64,000 nt of DNA from Agriotes lineatus (GCA_940337035.1 OW679200.1:21679090-21743089); one strand, 5' to 3'; positions 32,276 through 45,085 are shown, numbered from the stretch's first letter. Notes: a model not told the origin generated them from the letters alone. Numbers and translations are program-made.

Positions 32276-35200
32276 AAGAAGGCAAGCAGTTTCAACATCT
32301 CTTCTAAATAAGAAATTCATGTGTACTTGTAAAGTGAGGTTATGATACGCCCGGCACAGGTTGACATTGACAGAAGCTATAACCTTCTGGTGTTATAATA
32401 CACATTTCTTCAAAATTGCAAAGGCGCCCTTGATGAATTTTCTTTTTGATCATACGATATAAAGAGATTAGTACCCAGTAGGACTCCAAGTAAAATATTT
32501 ATTCTTTATTAGAAGGAAATGAGAATTGATGACTTAGGTATTAGTCAGTCAATCTGTATTCAGTTGCATTAAACCTACTTATATTAAGATAGCGTTTGCT
32601 TAATGATAATGTAAGGTGCATGACTTTGGCTCGAAGGATTACAATAATTTAATACAAAAACAATTACATTTGACGACTTTCACGATCGGGCAGATAACGA
32701 CCACTTTATGTACGTATCGTAAATAACCTTCTTTCAGCCAAATTATGAATTGGGGGCAAGTGGTTCTCAATTTCCCATTAGTAATAATAAAAAGTGTATT
32801 TACTCGATAATGTGAAACCGAGGAACCCAAATTTCACCATAATTGCTCGAAAATAGAAACCGTATTAGCCTATGCTCCAGCAATTATAACGAAATTAAGA
32901 TTTCCTGAAACGAAATGAAGAGCGGATATGGGGTTCCGTCGGTACTGTAAAATTATTGAAAGTAAGTTTATAAAACTGTCGTTAACGGGGGCACTATAAA
33001 AATCAAATTACACGTATTTTGCTCATAGTTTTCCATTCACGTGCTCCATTTGCTCCGGTTCATCTTGGACCGCCTTTTCGCGGTCCACCTCAAGAGCGAA
33101 AGTCGCAGGCTTTTGAAAGTTTCATATTCTGAGGCTTGAATAATGATTTCTCTCATCTGTTCGCCGGACTTTTGCACTTACTGGACCGTGGCTATATCCA
33201 CTGATACTGCCTGTTTTCCCCGAAGTTTCCATAATCCAAATTGAAATAATCTAAACTAGTCTCAACTTCAGCAACCGCTAGGTAATTATAATTAGCAATC
33301 AGAATGTCGGTTAATTATGCAAAGCGACTTGCCCCATTTTCTGTAAAGAACAGTTCCACCAGCCTCACTCCTTTTTCCAGATCATTGATTATCGGCGTCA
33401 TCCATGCACATGGAGATGCCTTCATTTGATAAAAACGGTGCTCGTGGCCGACTAATTAAAAGCTCACAACAGACACCTCCATTGTAAACAGTTCCATTCG
33501 ATGTGCAAGCAATTAGTCCATTAAGTACCTTCCTGTATTTCTATAGAAATGGTTAGGTAAGGTTAGCCAAGGACGGTCGCGCATTCCAGCGTCGATGAGT
33601 GCCGTCGAAACTGGCCTTTATAAAGGCTGCAATGCGGGCTAAACTGGCGTAACGGCGACTATACGTAGCCGCAAAGGTGAAAAAACTTCGCTCAGGTGTG
33701 ATCCCAGGTGATTCAATTTTTGCTGACGGTCTCTCGAACTAGGTAATTTGGCAAATATGAATGGAATTCGCTTGGAGCGGTGTTGTGCTTGCTGCGATGG
33801 TGGTTCTATTATTGAAGATGACTCTGGCTTTTCCTTTGCAACGTAATTATCTATTGCATACGTGCAAAGGAACGTTGGGTAGATCAGTATGAGTCTTGTT
33901 TTTGGAAAACTGAAACGTTGGTTATCTCCAGAGTTTGTGTAGACATTTGAGGAAAAACGTCCATTACAGTTTTCATCTGACATCAATGACATTATTAGAG
34001 GCTGCTGTTGTAGTGTTTCTAATATTAATTTCCGAAGAATATTTATTGTATCTATTACACCTTTTCTTAAGAATATTACCAATTTTCTAATAGCAGTACA
34101 TATTAAAAAAAAAACAGATTTTCAAACTACTGTCTGTGTTCAAAATAACAATGTTGTTGAAATTCTCTCAAATTGTAGGGGAGACTGGGAATAGAGTGAA
34201 CATGGGGAGACATTTAAATAAACTGCTATATCAAAATAACGTGTTCAGTGTTTATGTCACACCTGTTGGCGGAAGTTTTGCTTAAGCTAAATTTTATTTT
34301 TTTTATATAAAATACCAAATTTTACAAACTTAAACCGGTGCAGATAGTGGACACCTTTCATATTTTATTAAGCGAGTATAATTTGCAATAGAGTAGGTAC
34401 ATTTTGCAGCAGCCTAGGGCATGTTATATTTATTTCAGAAGTTACTGTTGTTTTGTATTACAGCGAAAGTGGTTTCTGTTGTTTAAATAAATCTTTTATT
34501 AAAGCCCATCCTTAAAATAAATTGTCTTGTCTAAAAACGAAAGTTGTTTTATAATAAAAAAGAAGTCGTATATGTTCCAAGTGTCATATTTTTCGGCCTG
34601 CAGGCTTTTATTTCTCAAAACCGAAATAAGCTTCGTTTTACAATAATGTACACAATCTACAAAAAGAATAAAAGATTTCCTGTAAATTTTGTAAACATAT
34701 AATGTATGATCTTCCAGTTGCACCATAATTTAATTTATGTTCTTAAAAGTAAGTGAGCTGGAGCCTTTTTTATAAAAGTATCCATTGTCTCCCCTATTGT
34801 TGATTTTATAAAATGCATTTAATTTTTGTGAAAAGTACTTTAGTTTACGTAGTATTCTCTGCAATGATTTTAATTTCTTCTGTATTTTTCTGCATGATTC
34901 CTGCAACCTGTTTTCCCTCTCCTCGGCATCTTTCCATTTTTCTTGTTTTGGCTTCTCTGCAGTATCATGTATTAAATCTTACAATCTGTGTTCTCTTTCC
35001 GCGGCCTCTTTCTTATTTTCCTCTGCAGTTTTCTGGATTGAATATTTTAAATTATTATCCATTTCTAGCATAATTTCCATCAACTGACGCAAACTGGCCT
35101 CTTTTGGTGTTTGTCCTCTTGAGATCTTACTTGATCCCTTGCACACCTATCTTATGCTGTTCTTCCATTTCTGCTTCATTAGAAATTACTATTGCTTCCA

Positions 35201-35454
35201 TTTCCTGCTATTCCTTCTCTTTTGTCCTCTTAATTTTTCTTGTAATCCGTTTTTCAGCCATATTGTGATAATTATTAATATTTATGTGCCTTTGTATTTT
35301 ATAAACAGTTAATAAAACTTTTTATCAATAATATCGAACTATTTATTTTGCCCCACAATCATCAATAATCAGCATTAATGTGACCTTTATTGACTTAGCA
35401 TTTGTTAATGTTTATACTTTTGTGGATTCGTATTTATTTACTAGTTGTGACATA
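32276..35454. other. No assigned gene; less AT-rich block at 32.9-34.1 kb
   Basis: The block from about 32900 to 34100 has higher complexity and includes TAATTA-type sites (about 33289-33315 and 33453). A minus-strand open frame of 147 codons (34082-33639) covers part of it and contains a basic segment (RSKRIPFIFAKLPSSR) but no recognised domain or splice pair. It may be an exon, a UTR or conserved non-coding sequence; I cannot decide. Flanking sequence is plain AT-rich DNA. Confidence 0.3.
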
Positions 35455-35535
35455 GTACATGTCTGTTAATTAAGCCCACGTTGCGGCACCATAAATATGG
35501 TATTTCGCCCAACGTGGTTTATTTTCTTAATGGGC
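35455..35535. repeat. Short imperfect hairpin
   Basis: CCACGTTG ... CCATA and TATGG ... CCAACGTGG pair around a two-base loop near 35491, flanked by TTAAGCCCA and TTAATGGGC, also inverted. It is about 70 bp overall with no coding content. Confidence 0.5.
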
Positions 35536-35616
35536 TCCATTAAATTGCTATAGCCTCACTGCTATGTCATTATTTTATTGATTTAAAATAGATAATTTTT
35601 TGTTATGATTAATTTA

Positions 35617-35931
35617 TGTAAAGATATAATAATAATGGTGAGGCACTAACACCCCATGAAGGAGCTTGGCCTGCAAGGCGGAAGGTCAGAGCTTCCGTAT
35701 CCTCGCTCTCACACCCGGCTGTCGCGTGTCAAATTCATGACACGTGGTGATGTGGTGAGCATCACGCATTAGACAACCGCATTATTACCCCTTGTTCTTG
35801 CGAACGCAGGTTCCCAATTATTTAAAGCGACTGGGTAGGCTGCCCACCAGGCATCGATCTGGATTTGAACTCCAGACTTCAGCGCCGCAGTTCGATGCTC
35901 TAACCACCGAGCCACGCTGGTGTAAAGATAT
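35617..35931 (-). mobile_element. Complete tRNA-derived SINE with 11-bp TSD
   Basis: The SINE is 35628-35920 on the minus strand. Its 5' end (CCAGCGTGGCTCGG) has an A-box-like TGGCTCGGTGGTTAGAGCA and a B-box-like GGAGTTCAAATCC, followed by a roughly 210-bp body and an (ATT)3 tail at 35636-35628. The exact 11-base direct repeat TGTAAAGATAT flanks it (35617-35627 and 35921-35931). Pol III head, simple-repeat tail and TSD together define a retroposed SINE, probably mobilised by a LINE; the partner is unknown. Confidence 0.92.
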
Positions 35932-36296
35932 GCCCTCATTTAAATTATTTAGTATTTAGTCTATTTATTTTACTAGCTCCGATAGAAAATTCACTCTTAA
36001 ATCAGGTTAGGTTCAAGCTTTATAGGATATAATTAATTATTTGCATTTATTAATCCTTGTAATCGTCTTAATTGTTATTGATTATTAAAATAATTATATT
36101 TCATGGTTATTTGGTAATATGGGAATTATATCAAATGACACTTCTGTCAACTGTCAAAGTAAAATTATAAACATGAAGGGTTAGTAAAACTCATATTCTT
36201 ACAGTTAATATCGTTTTTAAATACTCATAAATGGTAAGTACTTCTTGTCAATATCTTATTCGCATATTTTAATAACTTATTAATGTTTAATTATAG

Positions 36297-37225
36297 CGGT
36301 AGAGGAAGAAAAGTCAGAAACAATTTAATTCAAAGAGGAGTACGTCGGGGTTGCGTCCTATCACCAATCCTTTTTAACTTATACTTGAAGAGATCTTTAA
36401 TGAAGCATAGAAGGATGTAATGAAGGAATATTAATTAATGGGGAGCGGATAAATAGCATCCGTTATGCAGATGATACTGTAATACTTACAGACAGCCCTG
36501 AAGATATACAGCAAATAATGAATAGAGTGGCAACCGTTAGCGACAGATACGGTCTTAAACTAAAAAAAAAAAGACAAGATGCATGGTAATCAGTAAGAAC
36601 AACACAATAAAAAATAGCAGAATAAGGTAAAAAGTACAAAAATACACATACCTGGGTAGTACAATCAACGAACAGTGGGATCACTCAGTAGAAATCAAAT
36701 GCCGTATCGAGAAAGCTAGAGCAGCGTTCAAAACAAAATAGGTCCAATATTACAAAAATATCATCTTAATATAGAAATGAAGATGCGTTTGGTAAGATGT
36801 TATGTGTTCTCTGTGCTTCTTTACGAATGGAGTCGTGGACGCTAACGGCGGCATCTAGCAAAAAGATACAATCCTTCGAGATGTGGGTATATCGGCGAAT
36901 ACTGAGGATTTCATGGGTAGAACATATTACCAACAAGAGCGCTTTAGATAGAATCAATAAAAATCTTGAATTAATGGAAACAGTCAAGATAAGGAAACTT
37001 GAATATCTGGGACATATTATGAGACACAGTGAGAGATATGGACTACTAGAGCTCGTACTACAAGGCAAGATACCCGGCAAGAGAGGAGTGGGAAGAAGAA
37101 GAATATCATGGCTGAAGAATCTTAGAACGTGGTTTGCATCAACAACAACAGGATTATTTAGAGCTGCTGCAGATAAAATAAGGATAGCCGCAATGATCGC
37201 CAACATCCGGAACTGATAGGCACCG
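36297..37225 (+). pseudogene. RTE-like LINE RT relic, 5' truncated
   Basis: The copy begins inside the RT: RGVRRGCVLSPILFNLYLK (36334-36390), IRYADDTVILTDS (36459-36497; intact YADD active site), DIQQIMNRVATVSDRYGL, then frames broken through the thumb, and a clean 139-codon tail at 36797-37216 (ESWTLTAASSKKIQSFEMW, YLGHIMRHSERY, GKRGVGRRRISWLKNL). A one-base loss near 36823 shifts the frame between LLY and MESWTL. Endonuclease and N-terminal RT are missing, a normal outcome of incomplete LINE reverse transcription. Confidence 0.85.
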
Positions 37226-37574
37226 GAAGAAGACGAATGTTTAATTTACATATACCTGTGATTACTTACACTTGCGTTGACCAGATGTTCCTGTCCAGCC
37301 ATGTACATGCGCTCTGCTTATTCCGCTGCTCTGGAACGGCCAGGTAAGTAACGCTCCTATCAACCAGCCGATGTTACTAATTGCCGCATTTGTAGCTCCA
37401 ACGATTATCTCAGCTCTACGACTTGCTGCCCCGCAGGAACCGCCTCATTTAAATCTGCGACTAAGACCTCAATCGGCAACCCAAACTGCCACGATGAACG
37501 AAATACGGATCCAATCCACACAGCAACCCAAGAAACCAGCTTTTCTTTTCAAGACTCTATCAATGTCTCCACCT

Positions 37575-37670
37575 CTGTCTGCATTCAAATCAAGCTCCGG
37601 TGTAGATGTGTTTTACTGAGGTCGCTATCGGGTAAAACACATCTACACCTGAGCTTGATAAATGCATGAA
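37575..37670. repeat. Palindrome, arms ~40 bp
   Basis: TGCATTCAAATCAAGCTC then GGTGTAGATGTGTTTTAC on the left is mirrored by GTAAAACACATCTACACC then GAGCTTGATAAATGCA on the right, with a 15-base loop. Weaker inverted similarity continues outward. The plus-strand frame ending at 37619 stops inside it. Confidence 0.7.
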
Positions 37671-37879
37671 GCCGACATGGATCATGGCGAAATCGCTGCA
37701 CAACTAGATTGGATGCATGTATTGTATTATCGGTAACCTCATGTTACCTTGCGGTGTAGAGGCTGGTGCTTTATATGCTTACGTCTGGCGGTACAATGCT
37801 CAACTTGCCCCGGATTCGGGTTATAAAGTTGAAGCGCGCCTTTTGTGCTTGCGCAGCAACCATTGTGTAAGGTGTGTGT

Positions 37880-38051
37880 CTTGATGATTTGTGGATCTTG
37901 TTATTCTATCTCTTAGGTCTGTAGTTCTGAGTAGAGCACAGTTAATTGGTGCCCAATCGCCAAGGCTGCGGAAAAATTCCGGACTCCGCGGGATTCGAAC
38001 CGAGGACTTGCTTAATGCAAATTTAGCGCCTTCCCAACTACGTTACCCGGC
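37880..38051 (-). mobile_element. tRNA-derived SINE-like unit
   Basis: On the minus strand the head begins GCCGGGTAACGTAGTTGGGAAG (A-box-like) and has a perfect B box GGTTCGAATCCC near 37995, followed by GCGGAGTCCGG and a body of lower similarity. The B-box neighbourhood resembles the unit at 8165. No TSD or tail was identified; the 3' limit is a guess. Confidence 0.5.
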
Positions 38052-39905
38052 TTCTTTCACAACTGGATTGATCATTAGTAAATATGGAAGTTGCGTAAAT
38101 ATTTTAAAACCAAATATTCTTTTAAAAAGTGACTCAATACTGTCAAAACGACTTTGAACTACGGGTGCTAATAACTAGACTATATACAAAAGCGATTATT
38201 TAAATTTTTCATCTGTCCACCTGTCTGAAAATGAAATCGAAATTTCAAAAATATCAATGCATGTAATATAATCACTCTTAGTGTGTTACATATTTCTGCT
38301 AATTTAGTGGACTCTTACCATTTCTCTCGATCAAGGATGATCTTCAGGTGCACCGCCCATGATCTACTTGTAATATACCTATGATAACAAATGCTTACCG
38401 CATACAGCGCTCATAGGCCGACTGATAACTAGACTAAGAGATCCAACTCAGTGTGAATTGCAACTGCGGTTGCTGCCCCCGCAGAAGATCAACTTCACAA
38501 AGCATTTATGGGAAATGAGCATCCTGCGACCATCTAGGTGCGCTCCTAGATCACTGATAATATGATTGATTATCAGATCAACGGTTAGTGGTCATCTCAC
38601 CGAATGTCCGCTATTCCCAGATGATAGTGCACTATCTGCGGAACCGATGGGGCACCAACCCAGCAATAAATTGATGAGCATTCGACCATAAAAACCTGGG
38701 CAAAAAATTGTATTTATATTTCCTGAATACACATTCTGAGTGTACTTTATTTTTTAGTTATTGTTTTAGGGAATGACTGGCATAGTTAATTACGAATAGT
38801 CATTTATTTTAAAAGTCTACTTATAGAATAGCTGGGTCCACGTTACTTTATTAATATTAATAACCTACATAAAGATATTTAAGTTGAAAACTAGAGATAC
38901 TAGGAAATATTCTCGCCTTTCCCATGTTGTTCATTTCGAATATCACAACGTGTCCACACTGATTCGATATGAACTTTCTACAAATTCTTCGACTGCGGTT
39001 CTTTCAATATTTAAGTTTATGCATTGCAATGTTAGTGGACCAACAAGTTCGTTAAACTGTAAAAGTACAAGGATTTTTTCAAAGCCCGTATAGGTCATAC
39101 TGGGCACTTCTTATTTTCTGTTATCTTGTAAAACTCGTCCAGGGTACACGTTATAGCAAGTGTCGTTAATGAGTTTGCGTATAAAGAGTGAGGTGACACA
39201 TTGTGCAATGTGCAGTCTTCGATGACATACATTTAGCTACTGAAGTTTCACAACTAAATATATGATTTTCTATTTAAATAGTACAGAGCATACATGGTTT
39301 AATACAGGTAGGAATTGCGCTCGAATTGAGCCAAGCGAGTTCATTTGCACGCTTTTTGTACGTTTCTGTTTCTGTCAAAAAAGATGTAGGTAAGCCTTTT
39401 ACACTATTCTTAATTTAATTAATAATATCATTTATAACTGTGTTGTTTATTTAAATATAAAACGAGACAGGTGCCGACTGAGATATCGGTGGTCCTTTTC
39501 GGAAGTGCGATTTTGCATTCGAATTGCTTGCATTCGAACGATCATTCGATTCTCAAAAGTATTCGAATGCGATGAATTCGATTCTGAAAAGTATTCGATT
39601 CTGCCCATCACTAGTCCTAACCCCTTAAGTCTCACACCAAGCTCTTCCATGAAGTGTAGCGCTCCAAACTATTGTTTTTTTATCATTTGCATTAGAGGAA
39701 TATAAAATCTGGTGTGATACACTCACACAACTTCCTTTTACAGTGATCTTATAATTAGTTAAATATTTAATTTTTAATTTTTAAGCATTTGTCAAAAATT
39801 TTCAAAAATTACGAATTCTACAAAAACGGTACAAAATAGAGCGTTAGTTGAAGAGACAAATTTTCTCTAAAATCTTAAGCAGAATTCAAAAATGTAATAA
39901 TATAC
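38052..39905. other. No gene recognised
   Basis: Mixed composition; 38330-38690 is less AT-rich with small inverted motifs (GATAATATGATTGATTATC near 38557). AATTCGATTCTGAAAAGTATT-type sequence repeats at about 39545-39603. No coding region is supported. Confidence 0.35.
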
Positions 39906-40400
39906 CGGGTGTTCTATTTAAAATAGGAGTTAATAAAAAAAATAGAAAAAAAAAACAAAAGAAACCCACTTTAGAAGTATTCTACTGGAAAATCACCTAT
40001 CTCACGTTAATGCACATTAAAAATGTAATAAAAATGTAAAGTTTGAAAAAAATCGTTAGAGCCGTTTTTGAAAAAATCGAAAAATACTAAAAAATCACAA
40101 GAGTAAACACCTACTTCCGGTTATGCGATTTTTTTAAAAAGCTTGCTGTCTCATCTACATAGTACACAAAACTTATATATGAAGTTTCAACGCCATACCT
40201 CTTTTCGTTTTTGAGATATTCTGTTCACAGACAGACACACAGACAGACACACAGACAGACAGACAGACAGACAGACACACAGACCAATGAAAAAAAATAT
40301 GTTTTTTGGGATCAGGGGACTCTAAAACGTGAAGATCTGTTGAAAACTCAATTTCGAATTTTTGGGGTGAATCCAATACTTCCTTTACGGTAAAAGGAAG
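39906..40400. repeat. Decayed element with a (CAGA)n microsatellite
   Basis: Starts CCGGGTGTTCT and continues as A-rich sequence, then ACTTCCGGTT. A (CAGA)n/(CACA) tract lies at about 40229-40284, and the unit ends near AAGGAAGTAAT. ACTTCCGGTTA also occurs at 49506. It is probably one member of a dispersed family carrying an internal microsatellite; no coding capacity. Confidence 0.5.
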
Positions 40401-41955
40401 TAATAATGGACGGTTTCTACCATATAAAATGTAAGTTAGAAATACTGTTTTAATAATTTTCTAATTATTACTATTTAAATATATGTTTTTAGAATCTTGC
40501 GTTCAAGCGCATACAGAATATTACGTAATTGAAAGAGTTTCGCAATAGAATGTATCTCAATAATGTTAGATTCTCTTTGGTATTCGCCAGAATTATAAAA
40601 TTATCTTGAGATGGTAACAAAAAGTAAATAAGTAGTTAAGCTATCTTCAAGAATAGTAGATTTTAGAGCAGACATGTATCAATAAAAACTCCAGTGGAGC
40701 ACGCACACAACTCGATTGTAGTAATTTTCTTCCCACAGTGGTTATTAAATCTTGCCAGTGACATTGTGTAAAGAATTTTGTATCACACCATATTTGTTGA
40801 ATTAGGTATTGATGCCTTTTAATGAAAATGGTGTGGTATCGACACAGTACCTAACAAGCTCCAAATATATAATTGATGTTTTTATTACTACAAACTAAAA
40901 TTCCCAAGCGACCCATTTTTTGTTTAGACACAGAATCATTGCCATTATTCCACACTAATTTTCTTCTAATTTGAATTGTCCGTCATTATTATAAAACAGA
41001 ACTTATTCTAGTATTTGTGTTTTTAATTGGGTTTCTGTGAGTGTTTTGTGCTATATACTAGATATATTGTTCTACAGTAAATGTAACAACTTAAATGACT
41101 TGGAAATGTTATCTCTCAAACAATATGAATTTCCCATCAAAGGAGAATTGAAAATGGCATTAGGAGTTATGAACGTAATTACATTATTAACATCCATTAA
41201 AGTTGTGTACGACATTAATTAATGTATTTATTTAATCATATATAATTAAATCTCGAAATAAAAAAAAAAGTTAATTAGAGTTTAAAATTATGTTTATTAA
41301 CGTTTTGAGTATTTATTTTGAGAAACATCCAATTATTACGATTGTATGGAAATATGCAATTTAAAATTCTTAATTTGCATTGATTCAGGATGTGTCTGTC
41401 AGTTGTATTTTAAAAAACGAATAAACTACAAATAATCGTCATCCAGGTAGTCCAGTACTGTTCTAAGACTAACAATTAAAAAATAGTCAAGCGCCACAAA
41501 ATTTCTGAGAAATTGTTTGTTGGGAGCGTTTTTGTCTGTTATATTAAAATTCAAATACCGATACTTTTGAAATGTGTCAACGTGGTGGATGCAACTCGCC
41601 CATGACTACAAGGCGGCGACGGGGTGCAAACAGTGCAGTAACGGAGGCAGGCAGTTCAATGTAAAAGAACACAAACTTACTGATCTGTAAATATTATCGA
41701 TAATAATATTTATACTGACTGGGGGTGGCTGCTTCCCGCTGGAACCTGTGTACTTCCAGCAGTGATATTACAATACTTAGCCCTGCATTAGTCAGCATCA
41801 ACCATTTGGCATCTCATCGCTGCCTTCACTAATTGGGTTAGCTAGTACTACCCAATAGTTCGCCACTAGATTAACTATTGTTACAACTCGTACAGAGTCG
41901 GTAAAAACTCAGAGGCCACTGGCCTTTCACAGTAACGTAATTGCTGTAAATCTTG
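40401..41955. other. No gene recognised
   Basis: AT-rich to 41580, then somewhat GC-richer. Nothing coding could be supported. Confidence 0.35.
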
Positions 41956-41959
41956 CTAA

Positions 41960-42065
41960 GCTATAGCGGAACCACGTGCTTCCGCGGGCTTACATTATCA
42001 CTGCGGAACTTATCATGCTTCCGCGGATCACAGTACGAAACCTCGTGCTTTTGCGGGATCCATAC
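41960..42065. repeat. Three degenerate ~30-bp repeats with GCGGAA...TTCCGC stems
   Basis: GCGGAACCACGTGCTTCCGC, GCGGAACTTATCATGCTTCCGC and a third, weaker ACGAAACCTCGTGCTTTTGCGG follow one another at about 32-36 base spacing. Each of the first two can fold on itself. Nature unknown. Confidence 0.5.
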
Positions 42066-44124
42066 CTTCGATTATTACATAATCGACCTGCATGAGTAAG
42101 AACTTCTGACGTCTACCTACTGCTGTAATTGCCAAAAAGCTACCAAACATCAGTCAACTGACCACTATAGAACGTACATTCTACTAATTTAATTCACTAC
42201 CTACGGATACGTATGGCCGCACACTTAACACATTATGAATAATTATTGGTTCCCATACTCGCAGAATCGCTTGCGCCAGGAACTAACTACGCAAAAACAG
42301 CCCACTTTCAGAACACACGTCTAGCTTCGAATTCCGTTTTTAACCCAGCTTCCCTCAATACGATACATTGTTTGCACGTGCAGTCGGGGTCTTCGAAACA
42401 AGGAATATTGTGACTTAACGCACTTAACGTTTTTTAACATTATACGACATTACATTACATTTTAGGGCTCAAAATATTCCAGAAACGGCAAAGGTAGTAA
42501 TTAAAACTTAAAAATAATGCACCCCAAAACCATCAAATATTTCATCCCTAACATGTTACAGATTTTTTTTATTAATAAATTGTTTTCTCTTGCTTTTAGT
42601 TCTGTTGTATTCAAACCTGACTATTTGTACGTGCAAAATATAACGTTTAGAGAATTTATCGGATTCATAATTAATAATTTTCATGCCCAACAATCGAACA
42701 TCACAATATTTCTACTGAGCTAATTATAGGAAATTGTGCAACTAGAGCAGGATATTATTCTGTACGCGAATATGTGGGTAAGTAAATTAAGTACGCATAG
42801 TGGTTAAAGCATTATTACGCAACAATATTAATGAGAGTGCAGTGTACTCAACTCGATAGAACTTATTTATGCTCCATAGTAAAAATAGTAGGTAGTAACC
42901 AACCAGTGATTCATATCATCGGACGAGAAACCTGCACTTTTAATAATATATCACTTCTAGTTAGTACCGAGTTATTTACAACGAAGAATACGATTTGTAC
43001 GATTTTTGTGTAAATCACTTTTAAATTACTGTCTTATAATTTATAATATTTTGCTGATAACATTTTGAAAATATTTACTCAACCTTGAGTGGCTACGCGG
43101 TTTTATCTTTTTAGCACCAACTCTTTTTCTCATTTTGCATATTTCTGGAATCTACTTTCATTTTAAAAGTAATTAAGGTCGTCGCTGTTTAACCATGCCA
43201 TTAACACTGAGCTAAGTGCGCACTCCATGTAAATGCTAGAAATATGAAAAACTTGAAAGGAATTAGCAGTTTTTGTTTTGTATTAGTGCAGTCTAATACA
43301 AAAAACTTGAAGCACCAGAAGAATCCACGATTAAGTCTAGAAAAATCCATTTAAAGTTCATCATAAAGAATACGTCCCCAGACTATTACTGGGTGATAGT
43401 AAAAATTCCGTAAGTCAATTGTTGACAGGTTCTGATAAATGTTAGCATTTAGAAACTGTTTGCCTGCGATACGACATGAGTGGTATTACGGGCAAATGTC
43501 AGTAAAAGCGACATGCCAAGGTTAAAATTCACTAAATTTTTTAGGGTAAAGCGCTGTTTTGTTTTGAAATGGAAAGTGAGCCAAACTAAATGTGCGTACT
43601 AATGTGGGAACCCAACGCACTAGTTGTGTCATAAATGGTTCACCTTTATCCGATAAAGCTAGATATGTAGAAATTACATTCATAAATTCTCAGCGTAATA
43701 TATATATACCAGGTGAACCATAGATCTGTAACTCAAGACAATAAATACAGCCTAAAATGCAAATGCCACTGCTCAAAATGAAAACATTTCCAGTGTCATG
43801 AATATCTTAGCCTTGTAAACTACTACGCCATTTTCATTTGCTGTGTGCACGTCTATATTATTAAATGATGGGAGATTGTAGTTTATGATCGAACTAATTC
43901 CGGTTCCGTAGCAAATTTTCTCGTAACTTTTGCTCGAGTCCATCCCAAGTCTTATCTTCATAAAAAACGCAGGTAGGTTATATGATTTGTTCATCTACTA
44001 CACTGTAAAAATGATTGGTCCTAGCACCGTCCTGGGGCACTCCGCGTTCTTCACTTAATATATTTACAATTTCCTTGTACTGTAACAGTTCTCACTTTGA
44101 TTGGAATTAATGTGTGGGTGAACC
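42066..44124. other. No gene recognised; possible small MITE
   Basis: Mostly AT-rich. ATGGTTCACCT (about 43636) and AGGTGAACCAT (about 43711) form an 11-bp inverted pair about 75 bp apart that may be a tiny MITE, without a confirmed TSD. Confidence 0.35.
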
Positions 44125-44364
44125 TAACATGTGAGCAAACGAAAATGAAATCAAGCTTGGCTTTGAAATATTTGTTTGTGTTGGTGGCACTGTAAGTCTA
44201 TGTTATATTTTATGTTAGCATGTTAGGTTTTGCGTCAGTTTGTGTCAAAACTGACGGCAAAGATAACCTGCTAACCTCGAATTTGACATAGACTTACAGT
44301 GCCACCAACACAAACAAATATTTCAAAGCCAAGCTTGATTTCATTTTCGTTTGTTCACATGTTA
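44125..44364. mobile_element. Palindromic MITE, TIRs spanning nearly its whole length
   Basis: Element 44127-44362 (236 bp) is one long hairpin: arms of about 110 bp share ACATGTG, CAAACGAAAATGAAATCAAG, CTTGGCTTTGAAATATTTGT and GTGGCACTGTAAGTCTATGT. The core is TTTTGCGTCAGT ... ACTGACGG. TA flanks both ends (44125-44126, 44363-44364), consistent with a TA target duplication. Related copies lie at 13735-13995 (core only) and 54980-55087 (truncated). Confidence 0.88.
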
Positions 44365-44819
44365 CATTGTGTATTATTTTTTTGTGGGTTATTCGGCGTT
44401 TATCGGCTGGATTACAGACGATCACTCTAGGCGTCTGCACTTATGTACTTCACTTAAGTCTTATAGAGGCGGAAGATCTTCGCTCGCAAGTCGAAAAGAA
44501 ACAACGTCATCTAATCTTCTTTATTAAGGACATTGGTAAATGCGCTCCATACTTCTACAGTGGTGTTCCAAAGGCTATAATAGCGTAAGATGGTTGTCGT
44601 TGACTTCGTTCAGCTGGCTTGCTGTTATTGTGGCAGTTTGGCAGGAATTAGGTAACTAACGTAATTTGTGCTTTAATATATGACGTCTTCGTCTAGTCGT
44701 CGAGGCTCTCTTAGCGTCGTGGTAAAAAATTTATGAACGATACTAGCAGGAAGAAAGGCTGGGCGATGGGCTTATGCCTCAAGCAGCAGAAATTACAGGA
44801 AGGAAAAGTTAGTGCAAAT

Positions 44820-44990
44820 AATAAACTTACTAACAGTTACGACACTGCGGTGTCAAATTGTGATCCACTTACAGAAGTCAAGGTTAGACAAGGAGTCTGT
44901 GTAAATACAATCTTACTAACAGTTATGGTACTACGATGTCGGATTGTGATCTACCTAGAAAAGTAAGAGTTAGATAAGTCGTGATCTGTT
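44820..44990. repeat. Degenerate two-copy tandem repeat, ~75-bp unit
   Basis: CTTACTAACAGTTA(C/T)G and AATTGTGATCCACTTACAGAA (first copy) return as CTTACTAACAGTTATGG and GGATTGTGATCTACCTAGAA (second copy). Confidence 0.5.
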
Positions 44991-45085
44991 ACAGCAGTTC
45001 TCCGGATAATTCGTGGAGCTACCACCGGCACCAGACCTTCCTTGCTTTTCCCTGCTGCGCAATTTAGATGCGTTATACACAACTT

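Noticed and set aside
33540..33570. GGTTAGGTAAGGTTAG as insect telomeric repeat (TTAGG)n
   Set aside because: Only two or three imperfect units; not a telomeric tract.
37262..37343. Possible small exon between GACCAG|ATG and CCAG|GTAAGT
   Set aside because: Splice-like signals are present but the 60-base frame has no recognisable product, and the flanks are repeat-derived.
40211..40393. Open frame encoding Gln/Thr/Asp-rich repeats
   Set aside because: It is a translated (CAGA)n microsatellite.
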